Under the pieces are notes generated by a model. The model was not told the origin of the DNA, made no database searches, and saw only the letters and a program-made list of their open reading frames with translations. A stretch of 13,817 nucleotides of DNA from CAYLNK01 sp964384675 (GTDB taxonomy: Bacteria > Acidobacteriota > Thermoanaerobaculia > UBA5066). A program made the translations under genes and the position numbers. Positions 13,229 through 13,817 of this stretch are shown here, piece by piece. Where the stretch lies: NCBI GenBank assembly GCA_964384675.1, contig CAYLNK010000166.1:1-13817 (forward strand). The letters run 5' to 3'. Numbering within the stretch: the first letter of the stretch is position 1; each line of letters starts with the position of its first letter.

Positions 13229-13817
13229 TCACCCCCCGGCGGATCGCGGGTCGACGTTGTCGAAAAGGCCGAGCTGGGCGCCGGAGTCCGGGGCCGCCCG
13301 GGGGAGCGGGGACCGGGCGAACACCAGGCAGGTGGCGACGGACCGGGCGCCCGCGCCGAGCAGGCGCCGGAGTCCTGCCGCGTAAGCCTCGAGCTGTGGG
13401 AGGTGACGCTCGTGCCGCTCCCGGAGCCGCTCCGGAGTGTCGACACGGTCCGTCTTCCAGTCCACCACGACGAAGTGCCCGGGCGACTCCTCGAAGAGGA
13501 GGTCGATCTTCCCTTCCACGACCGGGGCGTCGTCGGCGTCCGTCTCCCGGAAGAGGATCGGCATCTCGACGAAGCGGCGCCGGGCCGCGTAGGCCCGTGC
13601 CGTGACGGGATCGGCGACCAGGCGGCGGACGAGCTGGCGCGCCTCCTGCCTCTCCCGCGGCGCGAGGGGAGCGGCCAGGCGCTTCAGCTCGTCGTCGACC
13701 CGCGCCAGGTCCGGCGGGCCGGCCTCGCCCGGGGCGAGGAGCGCCTCCATCGCCGCGTGTACGGCGAGGCCGATGGCGATCGCCGGGGAGGAGGGCGAGG
13801 TCGTCCGGTCGGGCGCG
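13229..13817 (-). CDS. AddA-like UvrD-family helicase-nuclease, C-terminal nuclease domain (5' end outside window)
   Basis: The frame is open to the right edge, so only about 196 C-terminal residues are visible; the ATG at 13750 is internal. The visible part is the RecB/AddA-type PD-(D/E)XK nuclease domain. GLAVHAAME (His codon 13757-13759) is the domain's opening motif, followed by EGKIDLLFEE (catalytic Asp near 13502-13504), VVVDWKTD (the D-x-K pair near 13454-13462) and HLPQLEAYAAGLR. These residues are intact, so the nuclease is probably active. Full-length AddA would begin well outside the window and would process double-strand DNA ends for recombination with an AddB partner. The DWKTD and QLEAYA wording favours AddA over RecB. 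The stop is 139 bp before the sigma gene, on the same strand. Confidence 0.8.
   Translation of the reverse strand, partial: APDRTTSPSSPAIAIGLAVHAAMEALLAPGEAGPPDLARVDDELKRLAAPLAPRERQEARQLVRRLVADPVTARAYAARRRFVEMPILFRETDADDAPVVEGKIDLLFEESPGHFVVVDWKTDRVDTPERLRERHERHLPQLEAYAAGLRRLLGAGARSVATCLVFARSPLPRAAPDSGAQLGLFDNVDPRSAGG

Overview
This is a very GC-rich bacterial window in which almost every base is coding, genes overlap by a few bases, and GTG and TTG starts are common. No rRNA, tRNA, mobile element or CRISPR array is visible. The mix of genes (kinase-associated TolB-like/TPR protein, sulfatase-like hydrolase ending in a KLRALGYI-type tail, gingipain-family C25 peptidase, RskA/ChrR-like sigma/anti-sigma pair) suggests an Acidobacteriota-like organism. 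This is an inference from gene style, not a demonstrated placement.

Layout. (1) 1-2169, plus strand: the C-terminal part of a TolB-like/TPR regulatory or signalling protein, cut by the left edge. (2) 10474 down to 2135, minus strand: a six-gene unit in the order GT-C glycosyltransferase, C25 cysteine peptidase with signal peptide, small secreted FN3-like protein, methyltransferase-like protein, second GT-C glycosyltransferase, secreted M49-type metallopeptidase. Internal junctions are +29 nt, TTGA overlap, GTGA overlap, +1 nt and +5 nt, so the genes are very probably co-transcribed and partly translationally coupled. The last gene converges on and overlaps the TPR gene by 35 bp. (3) 10502-11884, plus strand: a sulfatase-like hydrolase divergent from the six-gene unit. 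Only 27 bp separate the two start codons, and this gap contains a perfect 5-bp inverted repeat. (4) 13089 down to 11894, minus strand: an ECF sigma factor and its overlapping cupin-containing (ChrR-like) anti-sigma factor. (5) 13229-13817, minus strand: the C-terminal nuclease end of an AddA-like UvrD-family helicase-nuclease, cut by the right edge.

How they may work together. The central unit pairs two membrane sugar transferases acting outside the cytoplasmic membrane with two exported peptidases and a small exported beta-sandwich protein. The most interesting reading is an envelope-protein maturation or glycosylation system built around a PorU/gingipain-type C25 peptidase. That is inference from gene order and families only. 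Several members have unusual active sites: the methyltransferase-like protein has lost the glycine-rich SAM motif, the sulfatase-like protein has Thr in place of the formylglycine Cys/Ser, and the anti-sigma factor lacks the usual zinc-binding Cys residues.
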